Origin: Pseudomonas sp. v388
Lineage (GTDB): Bacteria > Pseudomonadota > Gammaproteobacteria > Pseudomonadales > Pseudomonadaceae
Direction: 5' to 3'
NCBI RefSeq assembly: GCF_003935425.1
Contig: NZ_RHQN01000007.1
Span: 248,001-312,000, forward strand
Length of the DNA: 64,000 nt
Shown: piece after piece, positions 46,670 to 55,592 of the stretch
Layout of the letters: each line of letters starts with the position of its first letter
Numbering within the stretch: position 1 is the stretch's first letter
The notes under the pieces: model-generated
Database searches by the model: none
Seen by the model: the letters and a program-made list of their open reading frames with translations, nothing else
What the model was told of the DNA's origin: nothing
Translations under genes and position numbers: made by a program

Positions 46670-48169
46670 ATGGACGCACGTGTTATGCAAAAGACAAGGA
46701 ATGTTCTGCAGGTTCGACCGCTCGGTACAGTGGCCGGGCAGCCGGTAACGGTACGGGCGGGGCTGTTCTTCGACGGGACGGCCAACAACAGGGTCAACAG
46801 TCGGATCGGCGCCGAATGTCAGGCGATGATGGAAGTCAATGCCGGTAGGCATACTGCCCAGTGCGCGGGACGGCATCTGGAGTCGGGCAGTAGTTACAGT
46901 AATGAGCTGAGTAATATTGCCTGGCTGGTCGAACTTTATCGTCACCAGAGTCTGGCGCAGGACGATGGGCAAGGTTTGAAAGTCCATTGGCCGATTTATA
47001 TCAGTGGCGCGGGTACAACTTCTGGTGGGCGCGATTCATTATGGCCGGGACAGAGTTTCGGGCGCGGGCTGACGGGTGTCGTTGCCAAGGTCGAGCGGGC
47101 CTTCACCAAGCTTGAATCGCGTTTGAAGCGGTTCGCCCAGGACAACCCCGGCTGCGTGATCCAGGCGCTGGAACTGGATGTGTTCGGCTTCAGCCGGGGA
47201 GCGGCCTCGGCGCGGCATTTCGTCAACGAGATACTCAAACAGAGCAAGGGGGCGCTGGAGCCGATTCTGAGCAGCCGCCGGGTGCCGCGCAGCAGGTGTT
47301 TTGCCTGGCACAACGACAGCGTCAAGGTCAGGTTCGTCGGGCTGTTCGATACGGTCGCGGCAGTCGGCAGCTTCAAGGATCTGGGAAACATCAGCGACGC
47401 CTCCAACGTCCGGGTCAACTTGTATCTCCCCCAAGGCTGTGCCGAGCATGTGGTGCATCTGGTGGCCCGCGACGAGGCGCGGCGCAACTTCGCACTCAAC
47501 AGTATCGCCCCGGTCTGGTCCCGGGAGATCGTGCTGCCCGGAGCCCACGCCGACATCGGCGGCGGTTATCCGGTGCAGATGCTTGAGCAAGTGCTGCTGA
47601 CCCGCCCGCGCGTCAGCCTGGTGTATCGCGACAGTCCATGCGAGGCCAGTCAGGCCTGGCTCAACAGCCTGGCGGACCTACAGCATATGGACGCCGAGCG
47701 CTGGATGCTCGACCCAGGCGACACGCAGGCCTCGTTGCGGGTGGAATGCTGCGAGTCCATCGGACGCGGGCGAAGCAGCAGGCTGGGGGCCAAGACCGTC
47801 GCGGCGGCGGTGTGTCTACGGCGGCAGGTGTACGGGCACCTGTCGCGGGTCCATCTGCGAGTCATGCACGATCTGGCGTGCCAGGCGGGCGTGCCGTTGC
47901 TGCCTATTCCCAATCGGCCGCAGTTCACTCTGCCCTCGGAGCTGCGAAGCATCGCGGGAAAGCTCATGTATTACGCCCGTGGCGGGCCTTATACGCTGGA
48001 TGAACATGAAGAGCGCATCCTGCGCTGGCGCTACATCCACCGTTCCGCGCACTGGGGCGGGACACTGGGCAGCATCGGTACCCTCAGTGACGCGGTCTTC
48101 GTGCACGCCCCGGCACCGGGCGGTCGGGTTCGTCATCCCAATGTCGGACAGCCCGGTTATCCCCAATGA
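46670..48169 (+). CDS. DUF2235 / Tle1-like alpha-beta hydrolase, possible T6SS phospholipase effector
   Basis: 499 aa. The N-terminus holds AGLFFDGTANN, the DUF2235 opening. The nucleophile elbow is GFSRGAA with S175. Candidate acid D227 is in VGLFDTVAAVG and H293 is in GAHADIGGGYP, the Ser-Asp-His layout of Tle1 phospholipases. The remaining 200 residues form a C-terminal region without recognised domains. No VgrG, PAAR, Hcp or immunity-like gene is adjacent, so secretion by a type VI system is inference only. There is no signal peptide. The start is uncertain (ATG 46670 or 46685) as neither has a clear SD. Confidence 0.82.
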   Translation: MDARVMQKTRNVLQVRPLGTVAGQPVTVRAGLFFDGTANNRVNSRIGAECQAMMEVNAGRHTAQCAGRHLESGSSYSNELSNIAWLVELYRHQSLAQDDGQGLKVHWPIYISGAGTTSGGRDSLWPGQSFGRGLTGVVAKVERAFTKLESRLKRFAQDNPGCVIQALELDVFGFSRGAASARHFVNEILKQSKGALEPILSSRRVPRSRCFAWHNDSVKVRFVGLFDTVAAVGSFKDLGNISDASNVRVNLYLPQGCAEHVVHLVARDEARRNFALNSIAPVWSREIVLPGAHADIGGGYPVQMLEQVLLTRPRVSLVYRDSPCEASQAWLNSLADLQHMDAERWMLDPGDTQASLRVECCESIGRGRSSRLGAKTVAAAVCLRRQVYGHLSRVHLRVMHDLACQAGVPLLPIPNRPQFTLPSELRSIAGKLMYYARGGPYTLDEHEERILRWRYIHRSAHWGGTLGSIGTLSDAVFVHAPAPGGRVRHPNVGQPGYPQ

Positions 48170-48174
48170 GGGTG

Positions 48175-48405
48175 TTATTTATGAAGCAGGACGTTGAGTT
48201 CGTCGACGATGGGTGCCCAGTCTGCATCTTCACGCAGTTCTTCCTTGAGGAAGCGCGATTGCTGGGGCGTCCAGAACTCCGCGTCGATCAGTTTCACATC
48301 GTCGGGCAGCGAATGGCTGGCAACGAACGCATCGATACTGGCTTGATCGGAATCCAGTCCCAGTTGCGCAAAAAGGTCAGCCAGGCTACGTGCTTGCAGT
48401 TCCAT
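48175..48405 (-). CDS. DUF2789 family small protein
   Basis: 76 aa. The sequence MELQARSLADLFAQLGLDSD, then FWTPQQSRFLKEELREDADWAPIVDELN, covers the whole DUF2789 domain. It is small, acidic and helical, with no known function. It converges on the DUF2235 gene with 5 nt between the stops, so the two transcripts overlap at their ends. Confidence 0.88.
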   Translation of the reverse strand: MELQARSLADLFAQLGLDSDQASIDAFVASHSLPDDVKLIDAEFWTPQQSRFLKEELREDADWAPIVDELNVLLHK

Positions 48406-48834
48406 ATCATCTCCTCGGCGGACGCCGTTGTTTCATCAGGTGTACTGCATCGGAGTGGTGATCGGGAACAAGAGTTCGACCGTCGTGCGCCGCGGCCTGC
48501 CACAATCTTTTTCTGCCCCGGTGGTAAGTGGTAATGTGCAGGTGTCCCTGGCAACACTTTACTATCGCTTCCCGCACGCCTGTGTCCGGGTGTTTCCGGT
48601 GCGCCGCGCTGCGTGCGGTCCGCGTCAGTAGTTTGCGCCATGGCCTGTATCCGTTGGACCCCGCTAGCCGGTAGAATCCCGCCTCAGCCTGTACAGGCCG
48701 CGGCGCAAGGCCCGGCGCCTGCGGTACGGCGCTCGATGTTTTCAGCCGTGTTACACGGCGGCATAGGATGCAGCAATCTTCTTGACTGCCTGGCGGGTCC
48801 AGGCAGGTATTTTTCATGTTTGAGGGTTTGTACC
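48406..48834. other. 430-nt leader region upstream of the 155-aa gene
   Basis: No believable protein gene. Contents from left to right: the DUF2789 promoter side, a TAGAAT -10-like box at 48672-48677, a GCCGTG/CACGGC hairpin near 48746-48760, a strong terminator-like hairpin at 48786-48814, then a possible 10-codon frame (ATG at 48816, MFEGLYLGSK) overlapping the next gene's start. This arrangement would suit a small RNA or attenuated leader. Confidence 0.45.
48786..48814 (+). terminator. Terminator-like hairpin directly before the 155-aa gene
   Basis: CTGCCTGG (48786-48793), loop CGGGT, CCAGGCAG (48799-48806), then GTA and TTTTT (48810-48814). It lies on the plus strand, only 20 nt before the TTG start of the next plus-strand gene, with no plus-strand gene ending nearby (the DUF2235 gene ends 600 nt earlier). 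Confidence 0.75.
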
Positions 48835-49302
48835 TTGGCAGTAAGTAACCTGGATACCCATGCGTTGTTCGTGCTCGGAGATCTCCGCGCACAATTGGTC
48901 AAACACTTCCAGTCGCGGTTCGTCTACATCACCGAGCAATCGGCCGAAGGCATCTACATCGCTGAAATCGACACCGAGACCGCGATGGTGGTGGATGACA
49001 AACCGAGTCTCGAACTCAAGGTCGGCGATCACTTCCGTGCATCGGTACTGGCCAGCCGAGAAGGCGGCAAGTTCGAAATCAAGTTTCGCGACATCAAGCT
49101 GGCAGTCTACGGGTTGGGCGACTATGCCCACGTGACGACCCCTGAAGGCCAGGGCATCGTTTTCAAGGAAGGTCACTCGGTGGTCATGGTCTTTGCGGCC
49201 AGGGAGCAGTTGCTGGCCGGCATGAGCAAGACGCTCAAGACAGCCGTCGGCAAGGCCGCCAAATGGCGCAAGGGCGAACTGACGTTCAAGGCCAGCGAGT
49301 AA
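48835..49302 (+). CDS. Conserved hypothetical protein (TTG start)
   Basis: 155 aa. TTG 48835 is chosen because GAGGG (48822-48826) stands 8 nt before it and no in-frame ATG gives the conserved-looking N-terminus MAVSNLDTHALFVLGDLRAQ. The open frame upstream to 48613 crosses a terminator and is spurious. It is a mixed alpha/beta protein with a beta-rich core (FVYITEQSAEGIYIAEID, FEIKFRDIKLAVYG) and a basic C-terminal helix (KTLKTAVGKAAKWRKGELTF). No domain is recognised. It converges on the Mrp operon, as for P. aeruginosa PA1052-1054 from memory. Confidence 0.75.
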   Translation: MAVSNLDTHALFVLGDLRAQLVKHFQSRFVYITEQSAEGIYIAEIDTETAMVVDDKPSLELKVGDHFRASVLASREGGKFEIKFRDIKLAVYGLGDYAHVTTPEGQGIVFKEGHSVVMVFAAREQLLAGMSKTLKTAVGKAAKWRKGELTFKASE

Positions 49303-49334
49303 GCCGGCCCGGTCCGGAACAGCTGGGCGTTCGC

Positions 49335-49712
49335 TCAGCTGCCGCCTGACTCCCCATCGAGTCGGGTGCTGCTGACTTCCGGGGGCACGTCTTCGGCGGC
49401 CATGCGCTTGCGGAACAGCGCAGTGCGCGCCAGCAGCAGGGTGGTCACCGGCACGGTGATTGCCAGCAGGATCGGAATCAGCCAGGCATGAATCACCGGT
49501 CCCGATTCAAGCTGCGAGAAGTAGATGATCGAGGCCAGCGCCACGCACCAGGCACCCAGCGTCGAAGCCAGCGCAGGCGGATGCATGCGTTGGAAGAAGT
49601 CCTTCATGCGCAGCAAACCCATCGCGCCGGTCAGGGTGAACAGGCTGCTGGCGATCAGCAGGGTGGCGGTCAGCACCTCTGCCCAGATGGGCATTTCCTG
49701 CACGGAATTCAT
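49335..49712 (-). CDS. mnhG: Mrp-type cation/proton antiporter subunit G
   Basis: 125 aa with three transmembrane helices (EVLTATLLIASSLFTLTGAMG; LASTLGAWCVALASIIYF; IPILLAITVPVTTLLLART). GLLRMKDFFQRMHPPALASTLG is the MnhG/MrpG signature. It is the last gene of the operon, overlapping mnhF by 4 nt. It is part of the multi-subunit inner-membrane antiporter that exchanges Na+ or K+ for protons; all subunits are needed for activity. Confidence 0.93.
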   Translation of the reverse strand: MNSVQEMPIWAEVLTATLLIASSLFTLTGAMGLLRMKDFFQRMHPPALASTLGAWCVALASIIYFSQLESGPVIHAWLIPILLAITVPVTTLLLARTALFRKRMAAEDVPPEVSSTRLDGESGGS

Positions 49713-49987
49713 TCGATCACCTCCCCGCGAAGCAGGAATTTGGCCAGCGCGAACGAGCCGACGAAGCCGAACAGGGCGATCAGCATCGCCGCTTCGAAAT
49801 AAGTGTCGCTGGCGTAACGGATGCCCAGCACCAGCATCATCAGCATGGCGGTGATGTACAGGTAATCCAGCGCCAGCACCCGGTCCTGGGCCGATGGCCC
49901 GCGGAACAATCGCAGCAGGGTGACGACCATCGCCAGGGCGAAAATGAACAGGCTGATCAGGATCGCGTTGTCGAGCAGGGCACTCAT
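49709..49987 (-). CDS. mnhF: Mrp-type cation/proton antiporter subunit F
   Basis: 92 aa from ATG 49987; the frame continuing to 50227 lies inside mnhE. Three helices are seen: ILISLFIFALAMVVTLLRLF, DRVLALDYLYITAMLMMLVLG and AAMLIALFGFVGSFALAKFL. RGPSAQDRVLALD is the MrpF signature, with the conserved Asp involved in cation handling. Overlaps of 4 nt on both sides show tight coupling in the operon. Confidence 0.93.
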   Translation of the reverse strand: MSALLDNAILISLFIFALAMVVTLLRLFRGPSAQDRVLALDYLYITAMLMMLVLGIRYASDTYFEAAMLIALFGFVGSFALAKFLLRGEVIE

Positions 49988-50472
49988 TGGAAAATCTCCA
50001 TCAACGGGCGCTCGTAAGTGGACTTGAAGTGTTCGATGAATTGCGCCTCGTCCGCCAGATCGAAGACATGCATCAGCAGCACGCTGCGGTCCAGCGCCAG
50101 CTCCGACCATACAGTGCCGGGCACCACAGTGGTGATCATGGCCAGCGCGGCCAGGCCGTTGGCGTCGTGCAGATCCAGCGGGATTCGCACGAATGCCGAG
50201 CGCGGCGGGCGCCGCCGGGCGTTCCACACCGTCCAGCCCACCTGCAGATTGGAGATCACCACATCGCGCCCCACCAACAGAAACAGCCTGAGAATCGCGA
50301 GCGGGTTTTTATAGCGCGCCCGCTGAGGCCGCAGCCGCTGCATCAGCAACGGCGCGAGAAAACCCAACAGCGCACCCAGCAACAGGTTGCCGGGGCTTAG
50401 CGAGCCGTTGAGCACCAGCCAGAGCACCCACAGCGCCAGCGAAAACCAGGGTGCGGGAAACAGCGACTTCAT
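49984..50472 (-). CDS. mnhE: Mrp-type cation/proton antiporter subunit E
   Basis: 162 aa from ATG 50472; the longer frame upstream lies in mnhD. Two N-terminal membrane helices (SLALWVLWLVLNGSLSPGNLLLGALLGFLA in two parts) precede a cytoplasmic domain with RIPLDLHDANGLAALAMITTVVPGT and VLLMHVFDL, the MnhE pattern (PGT motif and L-H-V). It is a structural subunit of the antiporter. Overlaps of 4 nt occur at both ends. Confidence 0.92.
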   Translation of the reverse strand: MKSLFPAPWFSLALWVLWLVLNGSLSPGNLLLGALLGFLAPLLMQRLRPQRARYKNPLAILRLFLLVGRDVVISNLQVGWTVWNARRRPPRSAFVRIPLDLHDANGLAALAMITTVVPGTVWSELALDRSVLLMHVFDLADEAQFIEHFKSTYERPLMEIFQ

Positions 50473-52154
50473 GGCTGCACCTCCGAAAGGCCCGCGCCGC
50501 TGGAAGGACCGGGCACCGGGCGTGCCGCCAGCACCGACTGCACGTACTGCTTGGGTTCGTGAAGGGCCGCCGCAGTGTCGCGGGTGTAGCGCAGCAGCGG
50601 CTCGGCCATCACCGTCAGGCCGATGCACAGCCCCAACAGGATCACGATGGGCATGTACTCAAGCCGGCGCAGCACCGGCGACGGCCGCTCGTGCGGAGTC
50701 CAGAAACGCTGGGTGCCGAGTCTGGCGAAGGCAATCAGCGAGGCCAGTCCGGAAAAGATCAGCAACCCGATGAGCATGCCTGCCGGCACGGAAATCGGTT
50801 CGTCCTGAGCGACGTCCAGGCCCAGCGGGTTCATCAGCGCACTGAGCAGCGTCAACTTGCCGATGAATCCGGACAGCGGCGGCATGCCGATCACCAGCAG
50901 CGCGCAGGCCACCAGGCTCAGGCCGAGAAAGGCCATGGTGATGGGAATCACCTGGCCGACCACAACCTTCTGCTGCTCATCCAGGTTGGCGCCGGGCGGC
51001 GGATGCAGGGATTCCATGTTGCGCGGCAGCTGGTCGGCGTCCTCTTCCAGCGGGATCTCATTGGCCGAACGTGAACGCTCGATCAATTCACCGAGCAGGA
51101 ACAGCGCGCTCAACGCCAGGGTCGAGCTGACCAGATAGAACAGCGCGCCGGCGGTCAGGCTGGGCTGGGCGAAACCGATGGCCGACAACAGGATGCCCGC
51201 CGACACCAGAATGCTCAGGCTCGCCAGACGCTCCAGGCGCTGGGCGGCGATGATCGCCAGCGCAGCGGTGACGATGGTCGCCATGCCGCCGTAGATCAGC
51301 CAGTCGCCGCCGAAGAAAGCCGACGCGCCGGCACTGCCGGAGAACAGTAGGGTCCAGAGGCGCAGGAGCGTGTAGATGCCGACCTTGGTCATGATCGCGA
51401 ACAGTGCCGCCACCGGCGCGCTCGCCGCCGAGTAGGCCGGCACCAGCCAGAAATTCAATGGCCACATGCCGGCCTTGGTCAGAAACGCGGTCGCCAGAAT
51501 CGCCGCGCCTGCATGCAGCAGCCCCAGATCGGCTTCCGGGACCTGGGGAATCTTGATCGCCAGGTCGGCCAGGTTCAGCGTGCCGGTCACGCCATAGATC
51601 AGCGCCGCGCCGATCAGGAACAGCGACGACGCCAGCAGGTTGATGGAGATGTAATGCAGACCGGCCGAGACCCGTGCGCGACCCGAGCCGTGCAGCATCA
51701 GGCCGTAGGACGCCGCCAGCAGCACCTCGAAGAACACGAACAGATTGAACAGGTCGGCAGTCAGGAACGCGCCATAGAGGCCCATCAGCTGAATCTGGAA
51801 CAACGCGTGAAAGCTGGCGCCGGCACGGTCCCAGCGGGCCAGCGCGAACATCAGCGCGCACACCGCGATGATGCCGGTCAGCACCAGCATCATCGCCGAC
51901 AGGTGATCGACCACCAGCACGATGCCGAACGGCACCTCCCAGTTGCCCGGCAGGTAGACGCCGATGGAACCGCTGGTGCCGCTCTGCTGGACCCGCATCA
52001 ACAGCGCCACGGCAATGCCCAGCCCCAACATGCTCGACAGCAGATTGATACGGCCCTTGAGGGTTCTATGTTTTTCCCCCAGCAACAGCATCAGGCTGGC
52101 GGTCAACAAGGGCAGCAGAATGGGTGCCACGATCAGCTGGTTCATCCAGATCAT
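50469..52154 (-). CDS. mnhD: Mrp-type cation/proton antiporter subunit D (NuoN/NuoL-like)
   Basis: 561 aa with about 14 membrane helices, homologous to complex I antiporter-like subunits. Typical points are FQIQLMGLYGAFLTADLFNLFVFFEVLLAASYGL with the conserved Glu of the proton channel, and FLTKAGMWPLNFWLVPAYSAASAPVAAL with the conserved Lys. It contributes to ion transport with MnhA. The start at 52154 (MIWMNQ) overlaps the mnhC stop by 4 nt; MNQ, 9 nt later, is an alternative. Confidence 0.94.
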   Translation of the reverse strand: MIWMNQLIVAPILLPLLTASLMLLLGEKHRTLKGRINLLSSMLGLGIAVALLMRVQQSGTSGSIGVYLPGNWEVPFGIVLVVDHLSAMMLVLTGIIAVCALMFALARWDRAGASFHALFQIQLMGLYGAFLTADLFNLFVFFEVLLAASYGLMLHGSGRARVSAGLHYISINLLASSLFLIGAALIYGVTGTLNLADLAIKIPQVPEADLGLLHAGAAILATAFLTKAGMWPLNFWLVPAYSAASAPVAALFAIMTKVGIYTLLRLWTLLFSGSAGASAFFGGDWLIYGGMATIVTAALAIIAAQRLERLASLSILVSAGILLSAIGFAQPSLTAGALFYLVSSTLALSALFLLGELIERSRSANEIPLEEDADQLPRNMESLHPPPGANLDEQQKVVVGQVIPITMAFLGLSLVACALLVIGMPPLSGFIGKLTLLSALMNPLGLDVAQDEPISVPAGMLIGLLIFSGLASLIAFARLGTQRFWTPHERPSPVLRRLEYMPIVILLGLCIGLTVMAEPLLRYTRDTAAALHEPKQYVQSVLAARPVPGPSSGAGLSEVQP

Positions 52155-52495
52155 GCCTTGGGCTCCCGGCCGTCGACGTGGTCAGTGCCGGTCAGGCCAC
52201 GGGACGCCAGCAGCACCACCAGGAACAGGGCGGTCATCGCAAAACTGATGACGATGGCGGTGAGCACCAGCGCCTGGGGCAGCGGGTCGGTGTAGTGCAG
52301 CAGATCCTGCGGCACGCCGTCCTTGATGATCGGCTCCTTGCCGATGAACAGGCTGCCCATGCTGAAGATGAACAGGTTGACCCCGTAGGACAGCAGGCAC
52401 AGGCCCATCACTACCTGGAAGGTCCGCGGGCGCAGGATCAACCAGACCCCCGAGGCGGCCAGGACGCCGATGGCTACGGCAATGACTTCTTCCAT
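52151..52495 (-). CDS. mnhC: Mrp-type cation/proton antiporter subunit C (NuoK-like)
   Basis: 114 aa from ATG 52495; the longer frame to 52825 runs inside mnhA. Three helices fit the NuoK fold: VIAVAIGVLAASGVWLIL, GLCLLSYGVNLFIFSMG (with RPRTFQVVMG before it) and LTAIVISFAMTALFLVVLLA. The DPLPQALVLTAIVISFA motif is diagnostic. Its start shares one nucleotide with the mnhA stop and its stop overlaps mnhD. Confidence 0.95.
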   Translation of the reverse strand: MEEVIAVAIGVLAASGVWLILRPRTFQVVMGLCLLSYGVNLFIFSMGSLFIGKEPIIKDGVPQDLLHYTDPLPQALVLTAIVISFAMTALFLVVLLASRGLTGTDHVDGREPKA

Positions 52496-55437
52496 CAGAC
52501 GACTCCTTGTGAGGCAGCGGCTTGACCAACGGGGTTGGCAACCGGTTTGGGCAGCTGGGTCGGGCGGTGGCTGCGCACTGACTGGTGCGCCAGTGCGGTG
52601 AGGATCAGCAGGGTCGAGCCGACCACCACGGTAAACACGCCGACATCGAAGAACAGCGCGCTGGCGAAGTGGATATCGCCCAGCAGCGGCAGATGCAGGT
52701 GAGCGGTGTGGGTGGTCATGAACGGATAACCCAGCACCATCGAGCCGATCCCGGTCAACACTGCAGTGAACAGACCGGTGCCCATCCAGCGCAGCGGACG
52801 CAGGCTCATCTGGGCCTCGACCCACTGGGTACCGGCCACCATGTATTGCAGAATGAACGCCACCGACATCACCAGCCCGGCGACGAAACCGCCGCCCGGC
52901 TGGTTATGACCGCGCATGAACAGGTACATCGAGATGATCAGGGCAATCGGCAGCAACAGGCGCACCAATGCCGCCGGCACCATCATGAAGCCCAGCGCGG
53001 TGTCGCTGGCGCTGCGCGGGTTGACCAGATCGGTCACCACGTCCTGGGCCAGCAACCGCTGCTGAGCGGGCAGGGCGATGCTTTCCTTGGGTGGACGGAA
53101 GCGGCGCAGCAGGGCAAACACCGTCAGTGCCACCGCCGACAACACGGTGATTTCGCCGAAGGTATCGAAACCGCGGAAGTCCACCAGCATGACGTTCACG
53201 ACGTTGGTACCGCCGCCCTCGGGCAGCGCGCGGCTGAGGTAGAACGAGGAAATGGCGTTGGGCGTCTGGCGGGTCAACATGGCGTAGGACAGCAGGGCCA
53301 TACCCAGGCCGACCAGGGTTGCCAGTATCAGGTCGCGAACCCGGCGGGCGCGGGCCTTCAGGCGCGTGCTGACCAGTGGCGCTACGTCTTCATTGCGGCG
53401 CGGCAGCCAGCGCAGGCCCAGCAGGATCAGCACCGTGGTGACCACTTCCACCACCAGCTGGGTCAGGGCCAGGTCCGGCGCGGAGAACCAGACGAAAGTG
53501 ATGCAGGTCATCAGGCCGCAGACGCTGACCATGATCAGTGCCGCGAGGCGGTGGTACTTGCCCTGCCACGCCGCGCCCAGGGCGCAGGCGATCGCAATCA
53601 GCCACAAGGCGACGAATACCCCCGAACCCGGAATCTTCGGGCGATCGCCCCAGGTCAGCCCGCTGAAATACATCGGGATGAACCCGCCCAGCGCGGCGGC
53701 GGCCACCAGCAGAAACAGTTGCGGTTGCAGGCGGTAAGTGGTGAAGGCGCGTTCGAAGCGACGCGCCCACTGCATCATCACCACCAGACTGCGTTCGAAG
53801 AAGCGCTTGCCGTTCAGACGTCCCACCAGCGGCGGGAAAGGGAAGCGCTCACGCTTGAACGGCTTGCGCAGCAGCAGATACAGCAGCACGCCGCCGGCCA
53901 TGGCGATCAGGCTCATGATCATCGGCGCATTCCAGCCGTGCCAGATCGCCAGGCTGTACTCGGGCAGCGTACCACCGACCACCGGCCGTGCGGCCGCGGC
54001 CAGCAAGGGGGCAACGGACTGGGCCGGGAAAATACCCACCACCAGGCAGGCCATGACCAGCAGTTCCACCGGCGCGCGCATCCAGCGTGGAGGTTCGTGG
54101 GGCAGGTGCGGCAAATCCTTGGCGGCCGGGCCGAAGAATACGTCCACTGTGAAGCGCAGCGAGTAGGCCACGCTGAATGCACCGGCAATGGTGGCGATGA
54201 CCGGCAAGGCCATTTCGACCCAGGCGGTGGAGGAAATGAACACGGTTTCAGCGAAGAACATTTCCTTGGACAGAAAGCCGTTCATCAACGGTACGCCCGC
54301 CATCGAGGCGCTGGCGACCATCGCCAGGGTCGCGGTATACGGCACCAGCTTGATCAGCCCGCTGAGTCGCCGGATGTCCCGGGTGCCGCTTTCATGGTCG
54401 ATGATTCCCGCAGCCATGAACAGCGAGGCCTTGAACGTCGCGTGATTGAGAATGTGGAACACCGCTGCCACCGCTGCCAGCGGGCTGTTGAGGCCCAACA
54501 ACAGGGTAATCAGCCCAAGGTGGCTGATGGTCGAGTACGCCAGCAAGCCCTTGAGGTCGTATTGGAAGATGGCGGCATAGGCGCCCAGAATCAGGGTGCA
54601 GGCACCGGCGCCACTGACGATCCAGAACCACTGCTCGGTGCCCGACAGCGCCGGCCATAGCCGCGCCAGCAGGAACACACCGGCCTTGACCATGGTTGCC
54701 GAGTGCAGATAGGCCGAGACCGGCGTTGGCGCGGCCATGGCGTGAGGCAGCCAGAAGTGGAATGGAAACTGCGCGCTCTTGCTCAGGGCGCCGATCAGAA
54801 TCAGGGTCAGCAGCACCGGATACAAGGCGTGCTCGCGAATGGCTTGTCCCGAAGCCAGTACGCGGTCCAGATCGTAGCTGCCGACCACATGGCCCAGCAG
54901 CAACATGCCGGCCAGCAGCGCCAGGCCGCCGGCGCCGGTCACCATCAACGCCATGTACGCGCCGCGTCTGGCGTCGGCGCGGTGATGCCAATAGCCGATG
55001 AGCAGGAACGAGAAAACGCTGGTCAGCTCCCAGAAAAACACGATCTGGATCAGGTTGCCCGACATCACCAGGCCCAGCATGGCGCCCATGAACGCCAGGA
55101 AAAACGAGAAGAACCGCGGCACCGGGTCGTCCGGCGACATGTAGTACCGCGCGTACAGCGACACCAGCGCGCCGATGCACAGCACCAGCATCGAGAACAT
55201 CCAGGCGAACCCGTCCATGCGCAGTACGAAGTTGATGCCCAGGCTTGGCAGCCAGACGTATTCCTCACGGATCATGCCGCCGTCGGCAATCTGCGGGAAC
55301 CACAGTGCGCATTGCAGCGCACCGGTCACGGCGATCAGCCCGGCGAGGATCGATTCGGCGTTACGCGCGTTGTGCGGCAGGAAAGCCGCGAGACAGCTGC
55401 CAATGAACGGCAGAAGCAGTAGAACTATCAGGGACAT
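52495..55437 (-). CDS. mnhA: Mrp-type cation/proton antiporter subunit A fused with B
   Basis: 980 aa, first gene of the operon. The N-terminal 500 residues are NuoL-like, with ELTSVFSFLLIGYWHHR (channel Glu), KSAQFPFHFWLPHAMAAPTPVSAYLHSATMVKAG (conserved Lys and His; read in two parts) and FKASLFMAAGIIDHESGTRD. After the MnhA C-terminal helices comes an MnhB domain (about residue 830 on) with the hallmark GHNQPGGGFVAGL. In many bacteria A and B are separate genes; the fusion is the Pseudomonas Sha/Pha form. The complex expels Na+/K+ in exchange for protons, giving salt and alkali tolerance. Confidence 0.95.
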   Translation of the reverse strand: MSLIVLLLLPFIGSCLAAFLPHNARNAESILAGLIAVTGALQCALWFPQIADGGMIREEYVWLPSLGINFVLRMDGFAWMFSMLVLCIGALVSLYARYYMSPDDPVPRFFSFFLAFMGAMLGLVMSGNLIQIVFFWELTSVFSFLLIGYWHHRADARRGAYMALMVTGAGGLALLAGMLLLGHVVGSYDLDRVLASGQAIREHALYPVLLTLILIGALSKSAQFPFHFWLPHAMAAPTPVSAYLHSATMVKAGVFLLARLWPALSGTEQWFWIVSGAGACTLILGAYAAIFQYDLKGLLAYSTISHLGLITLLLGLNSPLAAVAAVFHILNHATFKASLFMAAGIIDHESGTRDIRRLSGLIKLVPYTATLAMVASASMAGVPLMNGFLSKEMFFAETVFISSTAWVEMALPVIATIAGAFSVAYSLRFTVDVFFGPAAKDLPHLPHEPPRWMRAPVELLVMACLVVGIFPAQSVAPLLAAAARPVVGGTLPEYSLAIWHGWNAPMIMSLIAMAGGVLLYLLLRKPFKRERFPFPPLVGRLNGKRFFERSLVVMMQWARRFERAFTTYRLQPQLFLLVAAAALGGFIPMYFSGLTWGDRPKIPGSGVFVALWLIAIACALGAAWQGKYHRLAALIMVSVCGLMTCITFVWFSAPDLALTQLVVEVVTTVLILLGLRWLPRRNEDVAPLVSTRLKARARRVRDLILATLVGLGMALLSYAMLTRQTPNAISSFYLSRALPEGGGTNVVNVMLVDFRGFDTFGEITVLSAVALTVFALLRRFRPPKESIALPAQQRLLAQDVVTDLVNPRSASDTALGFMMVPAALVRLLLPIALIISMYLFMRGHNQPGGGFVAGLVMSVAFILQYMVAGTQWVEAQMSLRPLRWMGTGLFTAVLTGIGSMVLGYPFMTTHTAHLHLPLLGDIHFASALFFDVGVFTVVVGSTLLILTALAHQSVRSHRPTQLPKPVANPVGQAAASQGVV

Positions 55438-55592
55438 AGGCTTCTAGTCTGCAGGAAAAGATAAGCATCATACGTGCCAGACAGCACATCGCAAAACCTG
55501 AGACCGCCGAATTTCCTACAAGAAATGTCCGGTAAGGATAATCTTTCGCCGCCGGGCACGGATTTTGTCCTACGCCGTTCGGCTCGCTGCTT

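Noticed and set aside
46670-48405. DUF2789 gene as immunity gene for the Tle1-like enzyme
   Set aside because: It converges rather than following in the same operon, lacks a signal peptide, and DUF2789 is a housekeeping-like family found without effectors.
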